A DNA stretch of 64,000 nt from contig CADAKY010000013.1 in NCBI GenBank assembly GCA_902788575.1, positions 1 through 64,000 of the forward strand. Direction: 5' to 3'. Both the position numbers and the translations under genes were made by a program. Source of the DNA: an uncultured bacterium. GTDB taxonomy: Bacteria; Cyanobacteriota; Vampirovibrionia; Gastranaerophilales; Gastranaerophilaceae. This document shows positions 17,167 through 24,894 of the stretch, one piece after another; the first letter of the stretch is position 1, and the number at the start of each line of letters is the position of its first letter. The notes beneath the pieces are model-generated. The model had not been told where the DNA came from. It was given only the letters and a program-made list of their open reading frames with translations, and did not search any database.

Positions 17167-17745
17167 TTATTTAAGAAAATCTTTCATTTGTCTGTTTATG
17201 TTTTTGTTAATTTCTTTTGCGAATCTTTTGGACGCATCATCACTAAAAGGCATTGTATCAATAAAGGTTTTGAATTTATAATTCAGATTTTTTGCAATTA
17301 ATGCTAAATCACAATTCGGAAGTAAACAAAGCCTTCCTATAATTCCGTATTTGAAATCATTTGCACGCTGAAAATTTTCCATGTTAAAAATTTTGCGTGT
17401 AAGTTTTGCAATAAAAGAAAACATTGGAAGAGTTTCATTTTTTACGGGAACTTCATGATAATTTACGTACAGCTTAGGAATCGGGTCATCAATTTCTTTG
17501 GAGATATCAGCAGTGTATTCTGTCATAATATGGATTAATCTGTGATCTTCCGGAAAACTTCTGTACCAGTTGTCGGGATTGCAATCTTTTACAACAGATT
17601 CAAATTCTGTTAAATCTTTGCCGTTAAAATCATCACTTAATTGCGCAATCAGACAATTATTGACGTGAACATTTTTTGCGTTAGTCTGTCTTGTCATTGC
17701 GCATGCGCCTACGTTTGTTATTCCTTTAAAAGAAACAGGATTCAT
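17167..17745 (-). CDS. Lineage-type unknown protein with SFKG N-terminus
   Basis: 192 residues, not recognised. Starts MNPVSFKGITNVGACAMTR; the SF[KR]G motif near the start is shared with the protein at 12437. The rest is a globular, Asn/Asp/Lys-rich, mostly helical sequence without membrane segments. The gene follows dnaJ on the same strand after 59 nt and could be read through from it. No terminator separates it from recF. Confidence 0.75.
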   Translation of the reverse strand: MNPVSFKGITNVGACAMTRQTNAKNVHVNNCLIAQLSDDFNGKDLTEFESVVKDCNPDNWYRSFPEDHRLIHIMTEYTADISKEIDDPIPKLYVNYHEVPVKNETLPMFSFIAKLTRKIFNMENFQRANDFKYGIIGRLCLLPNCDLALIAKNLNYKFKTFIDTMPFSDDASKRFAKEINKNINRQMKDFLK

Positions 17746-17804
17746 TTATGTCCTCCAATAAAAACAAACCTCGTAAAAAAAAAATTTGCTACTTAATTAA
17801 TTTT

Positions 17805-18902
17805 TTATTTAAATATACCTTTACGCCCGTTTTGTATTTCGTATAATTTTCTGTATAATGCCTTTTCTTCATTAGAAATGTGAGTAGGTGTTTTAACAGC
17901 AACAATAACTATGTGATCACCACGCATTGAAGGCTTGGAAATATTTGGAATTCCTGCATTTCTTATTTTTACGCTTTCACCGTTTTGTATTCCGGCAGGA
18001 ATTGAAACATCTCTTTCACCGTCCAAAGTTTTTACTTTTACTATATCACCGAGTACAGCCTGAGCAGGTGAAATTTCTAATTTTGTGTAAACATTTATAC
18101 CGTCTCTCTGGTAATAAGGTGATGGGTTTACGTGTATAACAATATATAAGTCTCCTGCAACACCTCCGTTTATACCCGCATCACCTTCATGAGAAAGTCT
18201 CATTTTAGAACCGGTATCGACTCCCGCCGGAATTTTTAGTTCAATTTTCTTTTCAGTGTCTTTTCTGCCCTGTCCATGGCAATTAGGGCAAGGGTCGGAA
18301 ATTACCGAACCTTTTCCGTGACAGTGCGGGCAAGTGACAATCTGGGTGAAATGACCGAGAACGGTTCTTGTTGTCTGCTGAATTCTTCCTTGTCCCCCGC
18401 ATGTTTTACAGGTTTCCGGTTTTGCACCTTCTTTTGCTCCTGTTCCTTTACATGTCGGACACTGCTCAAGATGGTCAATTTTTATTTCTTTAGTCAGACC
18501 AAATACAGCCTCTTCAAAATCAAGAGTTATATCAAGCCTTAAATCGTCACCTCTTTGCGGTGCATTAGGGTCTTGTTTTCTTGAGCCTCCGCCGAATCCA
18601 AAACCACCGCCAAAAAATGAATTAAAGACCTCTTCAAGGTCGCCGAAACCTCCGGCAAAAGGTCCTTGTGTGCTGAATCCGGCATCTCTGAGCCCGTCTT
18701 CTCCGTATCTGTCATAGGTGGCACGCTTTTCGTCATCCATAAGAGTTTCATACGCTTTACCCAGTTCTTTGAACTTTGCTTCAGCTTCCGGAGCTTTGTT
18801 TACGTCAGGGTGCCATTTACGTGCCATTTTACGGAAAGCACTTTTTATCTCATCTTTTGTTGCATTCTTATCAATGCCTAATATTTCATAATAATCACTC
18901 AT
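17805..18902 (-). CDS. dnaJ: Chaperone DnaJ
   Basis: 365 residues. J domain with HPD (KWHPDVNKAPEAEA) in the first 70 residues, Gly/Phe-rich linker (FFGGGFGFGGGSRKQ), four CxxCxGxG zinc repeats (CPTCKGTG, CKTCGGQG, CPHCHGKG, CPNCHGQG) and the C-terminal substrate domain. Start placed at ATG 18902 (MSDYYEILG) with AAGGA upstream, not 10 codons earlier. Seven nt after grpE, same operon; no dnaK in the window. Confidence 0.97.
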   Translation of the reverse strand: MSDYYEILGIDKNATKDEIKSAFRKMARKWHPDVNKAPEAEAKFKELGKAYETLMDDEKRATYDRYGEDGLRDAGFSTQGPFAGGFGDLEEVFNSFFGGGFGFGGGSRKQDPNAPQRGDDLRLDITLDFEEAVFGLTKEIKIDHLEQCPTCKGTGAKEGAKPETCKTCGGQGRIQQTTRTVLGHFTQIVTCPHCHGKGSVISDPCPNCHGQGRKDTEKKIELKIPAGVDTGSKMRLSHEGDAGINGGVAGDLYIVIHVNPSPYYQRDGINVYTKLEISPAQAVLGDIVKVKTLDGERDVSIPAGIQNGESVKIRNAGIPNISKPSMRGDHIVIVAVKTPTHISNEEKALYRKLYEIQNGRKGIFK

Positions 18903-18909
18903 TGCTATT

Positions 18910-19509
18910 CTATCCTTCGGAAGTTGCGACATTAACTAATGCCGGTCTTAAAACTTTGTCTCCCAACTTGTATCCTTTCTGAAGTTCGGCTATAATTGTA
19001 TTTTCTTCTTTTTCGCCGGTCGGTGTTTGCATAACAGCCTCATGGAAATTCGGGTCAAACATTTCACCTTCGGCTTTGATTGTTTCTAATCCTGCTTTTG
19101 TAAGGACTTCCGAGAAGTTTTTGTATGCAAGATTGTAACATTCTTTAACTTTTTCGCAATCATCAACACTTTCGATAGCCTTTAGACCGCGTTCAAAGTT
19201 ATCAAGCACTTCAAGCATTTTCTTTAAAGTATTTTCTGCTCCGTATTTTAAAAGTGCTTCACGTTCTTGTTCGGTACGTTTTCTAAAGTTGTCAAAATCT
19301 GCAGCAAGTCTTAGATACTGATTATTTAATTGGTTATATTTCTCTTCAAGCGGGTTTTTTTCTTCGGATGTTTCTTCTGAATCAGACTTGGTGTCCGCTT
19401 CTGTTTCCTGATTTACGGTTTCTTCTTCAGTTTTTTCTTCAGTTTTTTCTTCTGTATTTTCAATTTCAAGTTTTTCGTCTTTAAGACCTTTTTTAAATGG
19501 ATTTTCCAT
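18910..19509 (-). CDS. grpE: Nucleotide exchange factor GrpE
   Basis: 199 residues. An acidic Glu/Thr/Lys-rich N-terminus of ~60 residues leads into the long coiled coil and the beta-wing head (RLAADFDNFRKRTEQERE, then GEMFDPNFHEAVMQTPT...GYKLGDKVLRPALVNVA). Promotes ADP release from DnaK. First gene of the grpE-dnaJ pair; GGGGAATT ribosome site. Confidence 0.97.
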   Translation of the reverse strand: MENPFKKGLKDEKLEIENTEEKTEEKTEEETVNQETEADTKSDSEETSEEKNPLEEKYNQLNNQYLRLAADFDNFRKRTEQEREALLKYGAENTLKKMLEVLDNFERGLKAIESVDDCEKVKECYNLAYKNFSEVLTKAGLETIKAEGEMFDPNFHEAVMQTPTGEKEENTIIAELQKGYKLGDKVLRPALVNVATSEG

Positions 19510-19599
19510 AATAATTCCCCTCTAAAAACATTATATATGATAATTATAGGTTATCAAATCAGAAAATAAGGTAAAGTTTATTTTTTCTTAATGTTTCAT

Positions 19600-20454
19600 T
19601 TAATAAATTTTTGAGTTTTCCCATACATTCATCGCCTGATAAGAACTTCTAACAAGCGGTCCTATTTGGAAATTTTTGAATCCGATTTTTTTTGCAAGTG
19701 ATTTTAATTCTTCAAAATCCTGTGGAGTATAAAATTTTGCGACTTCCAGATGCTGTTTTGAAGGCTGAATATATTGACCGATTGTCAAAATATTGACACC
19801 TGAGTCTTTTAAATCGCATAATGTTTCTTCAATATCGGAATTGTTCTCACCCAATCCCACCATCAATCCGGATTTTGTAATTATATCGGAATTGTCTTTG
19901 ATATATTTTAAAACATCAAGAGAACATTCATAATTTCCCTGAGGACGTGCGGTTTTGAATATTTTTCTGACAGTTTCTATGTTATGGTTGAATACGTCCG
20001 GCTTGGAGGATATTATTGTGTTAAGAGCATTCGTATCTCCTTTGAAATCCGGAGTAAGAATTTCGATTTTTGCGTCAGAAACTTTTCTGATTTCTTCTAT
20101 GCATTTTTTAAAATGTTCTGCGCCTCCGTCCGGTAAATCATCTCTGGTAACGGATGTTATGACTGCAAATTTAAGTTCCAATTCTTTAACTGCCTGAGCT
20201 ATGTGGTAAGGTTCATTACCGTCAAGCATTTCCGGTTTATCCGGAGAAATGTTGCAGTACCTGCAGTTTCTGGTGCAAACATTTCCCATAATAAGAAATG
20301 TCGCGGTGTTTTTTGCATAGCATTCAGCTTTGTTTGGGCATCGGGCACCTTCACAGACCGTATTAAGACATTTGTCTTTTAAAATTCTTCTGACAGTTTT
20401 TGTTTTTTCCGTATCAATAATAGGTCTTTTTAAATACTCCGGTAATCTTGGCAT
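19600..20454 (-). CDS. lipA: Lipoyl synthase
   Basis: 284 residues, radical SAM enzyme inserting two sulfurs into octanoyl groups of 2-oxoacid dehydrogenase or glycine-cleavage proteins. Both Fe-S clusters are visible: CLNTVCEGARCPNKAEC (auxiliary cluster) and CTRNCRYC (SAM cluster), plus the C-terminal RSSY near SYQAMN. Start set at ATG 20454 (MPRLPEYLKRP) because GGAGGGGTT sits just upstream. The open frame continues a further ~60 codons upstream in protein-like sequence (see 20455-20640). Confidence 0.95.
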   Translation of the reverse strand: MPRLPEYLKRPIIDTEKTKTVRRILKDKCLNTVCEGARCPNKAECYAKNTATFLIMGNVCTRNCRYCNISPDKPEMLDGNEPYHIAQAVKELELKFAVITSVTRDDLPDGGAEHFKKCIEEIRKVSDAKIEILTPDFKGDTNALNTIISSKPDVFNHNIETVRKIFKTARPQGNYECSLDVLKYIKDNSDIITKSGLMVGLGENNSDIEETLCDLKDSGVNILTIGQYIQPSKQHLEVAKFYTPQDFEELKSLAKKIGFKNFQIGPLVRSSYQAMNVWENSKIY

Positions 20455-20640
20455 AACCCCTCCACCAGAATCATACCATGTCAAAAATTCAGTGCAAAAA
20501 TTTGGCAAAACTGCGGCTACTTCCATACAATATGCGCTTGTCGGGTCAATATAATCCTGTTTAGCTTTCGTAAAATCATAAACAGGCGGATATTTTGCAT
20601 TCCCGTTGCTTGCTTTATTCCATTTACTGAGTTCATAATT
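20455..20640 (-). other. Protein-like open extension upstream of lipA
   Basis: In the lipA frame there is no stop for ~62 codons above ATG 20454, and the translation (for example KYPPVYDFTKAKQDYIDPTS) looks like real protein. The frame has only one other ATG, at 20526. A good Shine-Dalgarno (AAAGGA, 20640-20645) stands before an ATG at 20636 that is in a different frame and would give a 39-residue peptide stopping at 20517. Either a frameshifted or decayed small gene, a non-ATG start, or a frameshift/assembly error. Function not recognised. Confidence 0.4.
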
Positions 20641-20710
20641 CCTTTATTTTCTTACTGCTTGTAATTTGGTTGTGACGTCAAAATTAAAACCATATTACAT
20701 CATGCATTTA

Positions 20711-20763
20711 CTCGAAACCGTTCTTCTGAGTTTGCGCGAAAAACGTGAGTTTTTTCGCAAACT
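20711..20763. repeat. Dispersed repeat C, copy 1
   Basis: The reverse complement recurs at 29113-29165 with about three mismatches in 53. It folds on itself (AGTTTGCG...CGCAAACT). Not followed by a T-run. The remaining spacer 20641-20872 holds an HLR1-like site and a promoter. Confidence 0.8.
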
Positions 20764-20779
20764 TAAATATTGTTACAAA
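20762..20779 (+). promoter_or_regulatory. HLR1-like box
   Basis: CTTAAATA-TT-GTTACAAA: one perfect and one degenerate unit at the canonical spacing, about 80-97 nt upstream of the predicted start of the 20873 gene. Confidence 0.4.
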
Positions 20780-20823
20780 ACTTAATGTATAAAACAAAAT
20801 TTTTTATTTTCGCGTTTATATAT

Positions 20824-20852
20824 TTGTAAAATAATTTTGAACATTGTATAAT
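20824..20852 (+). promoter_or_regulatory. Sigma-70 promoter
   Basis: TTGTAA (20824-20829), 17 nt, TATAAT (20847-20852), 20 nt before ATG 20873. Confidence 0.7.
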
Positions 20853-20872
20853 TGATTTGAAGGATTAGGAAT

Positions 20873-21316
20873 ATGTCAGAAAATACAACATTACAAAATA
20901 TTTTGAAGAACAGGCTTACGCTGAATAACTCTCAGCTTAATGAAAATGTTTCCGACCGTATTAAAAAACTGCAGGAAAAAATGCAGAAATTGCCTTCCGT
21001 ACTTGATAAGGATACTTTATCAAAGTTAAGAAACGGCGAATACGGGATTACTCTAAAAGAGTATACAACTATGACAACATACAACAATACAATGAGTGCG
21101 CTGTACGGTAATAATTCGTCTGATCCGTTTCAGCAGACATTGAGCAAAATTCTCGGAACAGAAAATACTTCGTTAAACAGCGCAAAAAGTTTTGTAGAAA
21201 AATTAAAAGAGCAGGGTTTTTCAAACTCTTCTGCAGTAAAAATGTATTCTGCTCTGAAAAAATATTCTCTGATGTCTTCTTTTAATAACTATAATTTTGT
21301 GAAAGCAACTGTTTGA
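20873..21316 (+). CDS. Small helical unknown protein
   Basis: 147 residues, soluble, Ser/Asn/Lys/Leu-rich and predicted helical (NVSDRIKKLQEKMQKLPSVL, then SAKSFVEKLKEQGF). No signal peptide, no cysteine, no recognised domain. Ribosome site AAGGATTAGG before ATG. The matrixin-like gene follows after 59 nt with its own promoter, so shared function is only a guess. Own sigma-70 promoter and an HLR1-like box upstream. Confidence 0.75.
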   Translation: MSENTTLQNILKNRLTLNNSQLNENVSDRIKKLQEKMQKLPSVLDKDTLSKLRNGEYGITLKEYTTMTTYNNTMSALYGNNSSDPFQQTLSKILGTENTSLNSAKSFVEKLKEQGFSNSSAVKMYSALKKYSLMSSFNNYNFVKATV

Positions 21317-21340
21317 TTTCACTGTAATTTAGAATATAAT
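21313..21340 (+). promoter_or_regulatory. Sigma-70 promoter of the matrixin-TPR gene
   Basis: TTGATT (21313-21318), 16 nt, TATAAT (21335-21340). The -35 overlaps the end of the preceding gene. Confidence 0.65.
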
Positions 21341-21375
21341 AAAAAGGTAAATATAGAAAAAGAGGTTTCGAAAAA

Positions 21376-22596
21376 ATGAAAAAGATTGTTATTTGTACAT
21401 TCCTTGTTGCAGCAGCGGCTGTTATAAACTTTAATACAGATATTAAAACTGCATCTCCGGAATTTACGTTAAAAAATTCTTACGCAATAACACTCGGTTA
21501 TGATAAATCAATGAGTGAAAAAACCATTAAAGCTGCAGTTATTGACAGCTATTACAGAAGTGTTGTTGCAAACGGAAAAATAATAAGATGGAACACTGCA
21601 ACATTCCCGCTAAAGGTTTATATTCAAGATTCTGCTGATGTTCCGGAATATTACAGAGAAATCGTAATGAGCGCATATCAGGCTTGGCAGAGAGCATCAG
21701 AAGGTCTTGTAAAATTTGAATTTGTAGAAACACCTTCCGAAGCTGATATGAAATGCTACTTTAAGAATACTGATAACAGAAAATCAATCGGCGTTCATTC
21801 TTTTTCAATCAGCGGTAACAAGATAACTGATTCAACAATTATATTCAACAGAAAAGATGAAAATAATCACAGCTTGGATTCAAAACAGTTGTTCTCATCT
21901 GCTCTGCAAGAAATCGGTCATTCATTAGGTTTGACAGGAAAAAGCACGAGTATTTATGATGTAATGTACCCAATCGGTACAAAATTCAACTATGAAATCA
22001 CAACTCGTGATTTGAAAACTTTGGCGCTCGTATACGCTACAATTCCTGATATTACAAATGAACCTCTGACAAATTCAGAAAAAGCAAATTTGTTTACAAC
22101 TTCTGAAATCTTGTCTACACTGAATGTTCCAGTAACAAATGATACAAAGAATCTTGACGGAGTTGTAGCAAATGATATTTCAACTCACTTGGCACTTGCT
22201 GAACAATACAGAAGACGTGCTGAGTATGAAAAAGCATTAAAAGAATATCAAGCTGTTGCTCAAATGAAAAGTGACAGAAGAAGTAAATCAGAAGTATATT
22301 ATGAAATAGCAGTTATGTACCTTGATGCAGAAGAATATTCAAATGCAAAAAGTGCTGCAGAAATAGCAATGGCAACCGATACAAATGATTTGACAGATAT
22401 TTTACCGCCATTGATTGATTATTATACAAAACGTTCAACCTCTGCAATAGAACAATTGGATACAATCTTGAAGCAGAATCCGTATAATAAACATGCGTAT
22501 AAACTTCTTTGTCAAATCTACAGAGATAAACATCAGGAAAACATGTTAAATGCTACTATCAGAAAATATGGTAAAACAGCAGGTGACGAAGAATAA
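21376..22596 (+). CDS. Secreted matrixin-like protein with TPR tail, catalytic motif degenerate
   Basis: 406 residues. Signal peptide (MKKIVICTFLVAAAAVINF). Residues ~70-230 have the matrixin fold: YQAWQRASEGLVKFEFVETPSEADM, the zinc region and a Met-turn DVMYP. The zinc motif reads Q178-E-I-G-H182-S-L-G-L-T-G188, where active enzymes have HExxHxxGxxH, so first and third zinc ligands are lost. Residues ~270-400 are TPR-like helices (AEQYRRRAEYEKALKEYQAVA). Probably exported and non-catalytic, a binding or regulatory protein. An intact relative is at 59855. Confidence 0.8.
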   Translation: MKKIVICTFLVAAAAVINFNTDIKTASPEFTLKNSYAITLGYDKSMSEKTIKAAVIDSYYRSVVANGKIIRWNTATFPLKVYIQDSADVPEYYREIVMSAYQAWQRASEGLVKFEFVETPSEADMKCYFKNTDNRKSIGVHSFSISGNKITDSTIIFNRKDENNHSLDSKQLFSSALQEIGHSLGLTGKSTSIYDVMYPIGTKFNYEITTRDLKTLALVYATIPDITNEPLTNSEKANLFTTSEILSTLNVPVTNDTKNLDGVVANDISTHLALAEQYRRRAEYEKALKEYQAVAQMKSDRRSKSEVYYEIAVMYLDAEEYSNAKSAAEIAMATDTNDLTDILPPLIDYYTKRSTSAIEQLDTILKQNPYNKHAYKLLCQIYRDKHQENMLNATIRKYGKTAGDEE

Positions 22597-22620
22597 TTAA
22601 TAAAAAGAATTAATTCAAAG

Positions 22621-22653
22621 CGGGCATTTTTCATTTTGAAAAATGCCCGTTTT
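22621..22653 (+). terminator. Strong terminator
   Basis: CGGGCATTTTT / AAAAATGCCCG perfect 11-bp stem (22621-22631 with 22639-22649), then TTTT. Confidence 0.9.
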
Positions 22654-22705
22654 GTCTAATGTTTTAATAGAAAAAATAAATTATATTAATACTGTAATTA
22701 TTAAA

Positions 22706-22804
22706 TGTACCGCGTAAAGGTCCACCGAACAATTCGGTTTACGGGAACATATGTCTGCCCGTGAGACTGGCGGTCAGGGCGGACTTTTGTCCGCCTTTTA
22801 TATA
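22706..22804 (+). ncRNA. Candidate structured small RNA with its own terminator
   Basis: About 95 nt, much G/C-richer than the surroundings. Nested helices: CGTAA/TTACG around ACCGAA/TTCGGT (22713-22743), a CGGG...CCCG hairpin (22742-22761), and a perfect GGCGGAC-TTTT-GTCCGCC stem followed by TTTT (22778-22799), which looks like an intrinsic terminator. AT-rich sequence with TATTAAT/TATTAAAT boxes precedes it. No coding frame follows closely, so an sRNA fits better than a riboswitch. I tested it against SRP RNA, 6S, ZTP, TPP, preQ1 and c-di-GMP patterns from memory and found no match. 5' end uncertain. Confidence 0.5.
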
Positions 22805-22823
22805 TATAAAAATAGAAAACCAC

Positions 22824-22922
22824 AAAAGAGCTAAAGGAGGAGAGAACCCATTGTCTTGAGACAATGCGTGAGAGTCCACAGCAATAAAAAAGACCCCATT
22901 AACGGAGTCTTCTTTATCTGGG
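22824..22922. repeat. 99-bp direct repeat, left copy
   Basis: Copy of the tRNA-Ile downstream region including its terminator and a CATTGTC-TTGA-GACAATG hairpin, and ending with TGGG, the last four bases of the tRNA gene complement. The stretch 22923-23394 between it and the first candidate gene has no convincing gene. It holds purine-rich GCGAAGCGTGAGG/GCGAGTGAGGC imperfect repeats at about 23200-23280. Confidence 0.85.
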
Positions 22923-23394
22923 AGGAAGTGTACGAAACTCTAACAAAATGTAGATATGAAATACTGTCTTTGAAACCGTATCTCATGGACATTCTTAGCA
23001 GTGAATAGGTAAGAGTTAATATTATGGTAAGTAGTATATATTCGATATATACTGTGTCCCCTTATATCTATTGTATGTGTTTGAGAAGAAATAAAAATAA
23101 TTGTTGATAAAAATTCCTGTCGGTTTAGTAATAGACTGCTGTTAAGTCCTGAGAAAAAATTTTTTCTGAGTTTGTGAAAGGTTGAAGTGAAACTGATAGA
23201 AGCAAGCGAAGCGTGAGGGGTGGAAGTTTGTTGCTGGTGCAAGTGAGTCTGAGACGAGTGAGCGTATGCGAGTGAGGCTCGGACTCTGAGATGCGTAAGT
23301 GAATAAAGATACATTCATTATGTATTACTTACTCCTCTATAAGTGTAGCGAAGCCTTGAACTACGTTGACTTTTAAGGTGGGTTGAGATAATTC

Positions 23395-23559
23395 ATGCAT
23401 AAGTTTATACCAGTCGATATAAAAACTCTTGTTGTAGCTCCTGCTGTTGACCTTAGATTTAATTTTCTTGTTATGTATATAGGCAAAGTTGTTGACACAG
23501 AAGGGTTTAAACCTGTTTTGAGATTGGTTGAAGTAAGATTATGTGTAGACTTGTCTTAA
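23395..23559 (+). CDS. Small unknown ORF in the inserted segment
   Basis: 54 residues starting ATG 23395, with balanced, protein-like composition (KVVDTEGFKPVLRLVEVRL near the end). The GGTGGG before the ATG is a poor ribosome site and there is no recognised domain. Its end overlaps the HLR1-like box of the next promoter. Could equally be a fragment. Confidence 0.35.
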   Translation: MHKFIPVDIKTLVVAPAVDLRFNFLVMYIGKVVDTEGFKPVLRLVEVRLCVDLS

Positions 23560-23573
23560 CATTTCTTAATAAT
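23556..23573 (+). promoter_or_regulatory. HLR1-like box
   Basis: TTAACATT-TC-TTAATAAT: two degenerate units at the canonical 2-nt spacing, ending 5 nt upstream of the -35. Nearly the same sequence stands in the same place before the 44261 gene. Confidence 0.45.
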
Positions 23574-23578
23574 TTAGG

Positions 23579-23608
23579 CAATTTTTCATGAGTATATGTT
23601 TTTATATA
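23579..23608 (+). promoter_or_regulatory. CAATTT-N18-TATATA promoter
   Basis: CAATTT (23579-23584) and TATATA (23603-23608), predicted start near 23615, 46 nt before ATG 23661. Confidence 0.55.
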
Positions 23609-23660
23609 AGTATGTAGAAGTGATTTAATAGTGTGCTTATGCACAGAAAGTAGGTATAAT

Positions 23661-23969
23661 ATGCCAATAATAGCACAGAATTCTAGTTTAAGAAATTCAC
23701 CTGAATACATTCATACTGAGGAAAAAGCAAGGAAAAATGCTATTGCAGCTGGTAAACAATATCCTAGAAAAAGAGTACAATATACACATGTATCTTTTAA
23801 TCAGGATTTAGACCCAATTAGAGAAATTTTTACTCAAAAAATAAATGTTAATCCAAAAAAGACACTAGAAACCCTAGATTGGTTAAGAAATTTAGGTCAA
23901 GAAACAAATTCTTATAAGTGTCCTAAGTGGATAAAATCATTAGTAAATGTATTCAGACATATGGCTTAG
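23661..23969 (+). CDS. Unknown basic protein in the inserted segment
   Basis: 102 residues beginning MPIIAQNSSLRNSPEYIHTE. Basic, Lys/Arg/Asn-rich, no membrane segment and no recognised domain; ends in a helical WIKSLVNVFRHMA. I chose ATG 23661 (AAGTAGG upstream) over a TTG/ATG-poor extension to 23631, which would precede the ribosome site. The EF-hand gene follows after 9 nt, so the two form an operon. Confidence 0.65.
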   Translation: MPIIAQNSSLRNSPEYIHTEEKARKNAIAAGKQYPRKRVQYTHVSFNQDLDPIREIFTQKINVNPKKTLETLDWLRNLGQETNSYKCPKWIKSLVNVFRHMA

Positions 23970-23978
23970 AGCAACGAT

Positions 23979-24515
23979 ATGAACATTACAGGTGAAACAG
24001 GTATATATAATTCATCAACAAGAGAAGGCTATGCAAGAAATGCAGCTTATAATGTTATGCAACATGATAAGCAAGTCAAAGCAAGTAACAGTAACAATCT
24101 TGACGAGATTGAGTTTGAGAATATAAGATATTCTATGTTGAAACAGGCGACTAAAGATGAGTACATCAAAGACGCTAAGATTTATGCAGATGAAAGTATA
24201 AAGGCATTATCGGATAATGGTAAAGTATCAAAAGAGCAATTTATTCCTAAAGATGTTATCCCTGCTATGCGTGAAATGCTAACGAAGTTCTTTAATGTAT
24301 TAGACTTGAACAATGACGGATACATTGACATCAATGAAAATACTGCTCATGTTATGGTAATGGATTGTGCCAAAATCTCTGACGACCTAGAGAATGTAAC
24401 AATGGAAAACCCAGATGGTGTAATTGACAGTCATAATAAGAAGAACATAGATAGGTACATATTAGAAAGACCAGAGCAAGCTAAACAGTTGCTGAAAGAG
24501 CAGAATATACAGTAA
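23979..24515 (+). CDS. EF-hand calcium-binding protein
   Basis: 178 residues, no signal peptide. Residues 109-120 read DLNNDGYIDINE, a canonical EF-hand loop with D1, N3, D5, Y7, D9 and E12 ligands and I8. A second, degenerate Asp-containing loop (NPDGVIDSHNKK) follows ~35 residues later. The N-terminal 100 residues are helical and Lys/Glu/Asp-rich. Pairs with the 102-residue gene upstream in the inserted segment. Calcium sensing or structural calcium binding is inferred; the partner is unknown. Confidence 0.75.
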   Translation: MNITGETGIYNSSTREGYARNAAYNVMQHDKQVKASNSNNLDEIEFENIRYSMLKQATKDEYIKDAKIYADESIKALSDNGKVSKEQFIPKDVIPAMREMLTKFFNVLDLNNDGYIDINENTAHVMVMDCAKISDDLENVTMENPDGVIDSHNKKNIDRYILERPEQAKQLLKEQNIQ

Positions 24516-24518
24516 TGA

Positions 24519-24761
24519 TTATGCACACTGTTCTGACCTATTCAAAAAGATATACAGATTACCCACAGAACAGCCGTATTGCTTAGCAACCAATGTTTTG
24601 GGTACACCTAAATTTACAAGCCTTATTATATCGTCCGTGTGTTCATCACGTTTTCCGTGATATTTTAATAGCAACAGAAAGTTAGAAAAGAGCCAATGGA
24701 GGAGAGAACCCATTGTCTTGAGACAATGCGTGAGAGTCCACAGCAATAAAAAAGACCCCAT
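24519..24761 (-). pseudogene. Truncated recombinase-type helix-turn-helix
   Basis: The last ~48 residues (KRDEHTDDIIRLVNLGVPKT, then LVAKQYGCSVGNLYIFL) have the pattern of the C-terminal HTH of serine recombinases/resolvases or IS transposases. The upstream part of the open frame is merely translation of the 99-bp direct repeat, with no ribosome site, so the catalytic part has been lost at the repeat junction. Confidence 0.6.
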
Positions 24762-24780
24762 TAACGGAGTCTTCTTTATC

Positions 24781-24784
<4 letters not shown>
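24686..24784. repeat. 99-bp direct repeat, right copy
   Basis: Offset 1862 from 22824-22922, 97 of 99 identical. It contains the terminator of tRNA-Ile. Confidence 0.85.
24748..24772 (-). terminator. Terminator of tRNA-Ile
   Basis: On the minus strand AGACTCC-N-GGGGTCT (one T-G wobble) followed by six T, nine bases after the tRNA 3' end. It is duplicated in the left repeat, where it has no tRNA. Confidence 0.75.
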
Positions 24785-24854
<70 letters not shown>

Positions 24855-24866
24855 ATACCTTACATT

Positions 24867-24894
24867 ATTTTAAATTGTCAAAACTTTTTGTCAA
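24867..24894 (-). promoter_or_regulatory. Sigma-70 promoter of tRNA-Ile
   Basis: On the minus strand TTGACA, 16 nt, TAAAAT, with a start expected about 6 nt before the tRNA. The -35 abuts the broken tRNA copy. Confidence 0.7.

Noticed and set aside
22706-22804. SRP RNA, ZTP or other known riboswitch
   Set aside because: The characteristic conserved strings (for example GGUCAGG with GGAAGNAGCAGCC for SRP) are missing and no gene follows in a riboswitch position.
23200-23280. Possible CRISPR-like or tandem repeats
   Set aside because: Units are irregular in length and sequence, with no regular spacers; nothing in the window resembles a CRISPR array or cas gene.
22940-23314. 124-codon minus-strand frame in the inserted segment
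   Set aside because: His/Ser/Thr-rich translation of the GAAGCG/GTGAG imperfect repeats; no start signals and poor composition.
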